Source: Nitrospira sp. | GTDB lineage: Bacteria > Nitrospirota > Nitrospiria > Nitrospirales > Nitrospiraceae | Direction of reading: 5' to 3' | DNA: 64,000 nucleotides | Assembly (NCBI GenBank): GCA_005116745.1 | Contig: SWDS01000002.1 | Span: 444,311 to 508,310, forward strand | Shown here: positions 63,384-64,000 of the stretch, piece by piece | How positions within the stretch are numbered: the first letter of the stretch is position 1 | How the letters are laid out: each line of letters starts with the position of its first letter | Notes under the pieces: model-generated | Told to the model about the DNA's origin: nothing | Database searches by the model: none | What the model saw: only the letters and a program-made list of their open reading frames with translations | Program-made: the position numbers and the translations under genes

Positions 63384-63449
63384 CGGATGGGGTTGTTGCT
63401 CTGGCGCTATCAATCGGAACGCTGGCGGCAGATTCAGGTCATTCGATGA
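63384..63449 (+). repeat. Islet boundary repeat, right copy (orphan MATE 3' end)
   Basis: Stand-alone copy of the last 21 codons of the MATE gene, protein-identical to 57908-57970 but with synonymous differences (CGC for CGA, CAA for CAG, TCG for TCC, GTC for GTG, CGA for CGG) and TGA in place of TAA. No other MATE sequence is present, so it is a displaced 3' fragment. Confidence 0.85.
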
Positions 63450-63478
63450 GGGGCATGTCGCGATCAGGCAATGTTCTG

Positions 63479-64000
63479 TCATTCCGTTTCCCCTAACCCA
63501 TCTTCCACCAAGAACTTGATCCCTCCAGTAACGACGTCATACATGGCGCCGACAATCGCGATGCGCCGATCTTGAACGAGGCCATCGAGCGTCCGGCTTT
63601 GCTGCCGTATCTCTTTTACAACTCGCAAGACATTGTTTCTGGCCAACGCATCCACGATCGCGAGCGCTTCAGTCGAAGATGGTTCACTGGAGAGCTGAGA
63701 GGTCATCCCGTCAGCCGACCGCTGGATCTCGTTCACGATAGAGTCGAGGTGCTGACATCCCGTTGATTCAGCCGCCGTCAGGGGTGCGCCCAGGAACTTG
63801 ACCGCGGCAGAAACCGCACCACATCGGGTGTGCCCGATCACCAACATGAGTTTTGCCCCAGCCACGGCACAACCGTATTCCGCACTGGCCAGCACCTTTC
63901 GGCTGGTGATGTTCCCGGCAATCCGGATACTAAAAATGTCTCCCATACCAAGGTCGAAGATCAATTCAACAGGCGTGCGGGAATCGATGCAGCTGAGCGC
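63479..64000 (-). CDS. Beta-class carbonic anhydrase (partial, N-terminus outside window)
   Basis: Interconverts CO2 and bicarbonate. The part seen is about 173 codons. Zinc ligands are visible: Cys and Asp of SCIDSR at the right edge, then His and Cys of IGHTRCGAV. The EYGCAVAGAKLMLVIGHTRC strand-turn is typical. The C-terminal half (RTLDGLVQDRRIAIVGAMYD with GGIKFLVED) ends normally at 63479. The N-terminal helix and start are beyond 64000. The reading direction is towards the islet boundary. In an autotroph this would supply inorganic carbon, but the role is not fixed. Confidence 0.9.
   Translation of the reverse strand, partial: ALSCIDSRTPVELIFDLGMGDIFSIRIAGNITSRKVLASAEYGCAVAGAKLMLVIGHTRCGAVSAAVKFLGAPLTAAESTGCQHLDSIVNEIQRSADGMTSQLSSEPSSTEALAIVDALARNNVLRVVKEIRQQSRTLDGLVQDRRIAIVGAMYDVVTGGIKFLVEDGLGETE

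Noticed and set aside
1-64000. CRISPR array
   Set aside because: No series of regularly spaced short repeats; the only direct repeats are the 69-bp cassette repeats and the MATE 3' end copies.

Overview
The window reads as a chromosomal segment of a Gram-negative bacterium with a moderately high GC content. The best guess is Nitrospira (a nitrite-oxidising or comammox lineage). The reasons are an envelope typical of a diderm (Tol-Pal, LpoA-like, MlaC-like, beta-barrel proteins), a 2-oxoacid:ferredoxin oxidoreductase alpha/beta pair of the kind used in the reductive TCA cycle, a type IV pilus/type II secretion ATPase and a set of small stress proteins. The assignment is an inference from gene content, not from a marker gene.

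Layout. 1-16.2 kb is core genome. On the minus strand, reading right to left, are two tRNAs (Val, Asp) and a Tol-Pal operon (tolQ-tolR-tolA-tolB-pal followed by two YbgF-type lipoproteins). That operon runs on into mutL, miaA, mtnP and a PfkB kinase cut by the window edge. A Xer recombinase diverges from a plus-strand group: LpoA-like protein, M50 protease and trpS. 16.2-17.0 kb is a scar in which the 3' half of an IS3-type transposase is fused in frame to a lipoprotein start. 17.0-21.8 kb (minus) holds a conserved hypothetical gene, a PEBP protein, a dienelactone hydrolase and the TldE/TldD protease pair. 21.9-31.8 kb (plus) holds uppS-cdsA-dxr-rseP-proS (isoprenoid and lipid precursors, envelope stress, translation), then a GAF-fused pilus-type ATPase and a MltC-like lytic transglycosylase. 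31.9-35.2 kb holds one whole and one truncated PilZ protein, a DEAD-box helicase, a small basic protein and an RRM protein. 35.6-45.2 kb holds a giant cyclic beta-glucan synthase (2935 aa) and a MlaC-like protein.

45.2-51.1 kb is accessory in character. It has many very short minus-strand genes (DUF3309, a CxxC protein, Hsp20, CsbD, DUF1328), a Crp/Fnr regulator that has lost its sensor half, a PIN-domain gene and a broken small ORF. Two modules exactly 860 bp apart each carry a 69-bp repeat, a diverged 136-bp middle and an attC-like end placed directly before an ATG. I read this as a cassette array without an integrase; a diverged third module may lie at 47.86-48.08 kb.

51.1-54.6 kb is an IscA/ErpA-type protein, the oxidoreductase alpha and beta subunits and two small unrecognised proteins; gamma and delta subunits are absent here. 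A dead aldo/keto reductase 3' end and tRNA-Ser follow, then a DUF2779 protein and a MATE transporter. 57.97-63.38 kb is an islet: MarR regulator, HAE3-type RND/MMPL transporter, LolA-like carrier and DUF1302 beta-barrel. It is bounded by two copies of the last 21 codons of the MATE gene, identical in protein but different in DNA. The MarR and RND promoters share a GTGTATATACAC palindrome covering their -10 boxes, and the marR message looks leaderless. A beta-carbonic anhydrase runs off the right edge.
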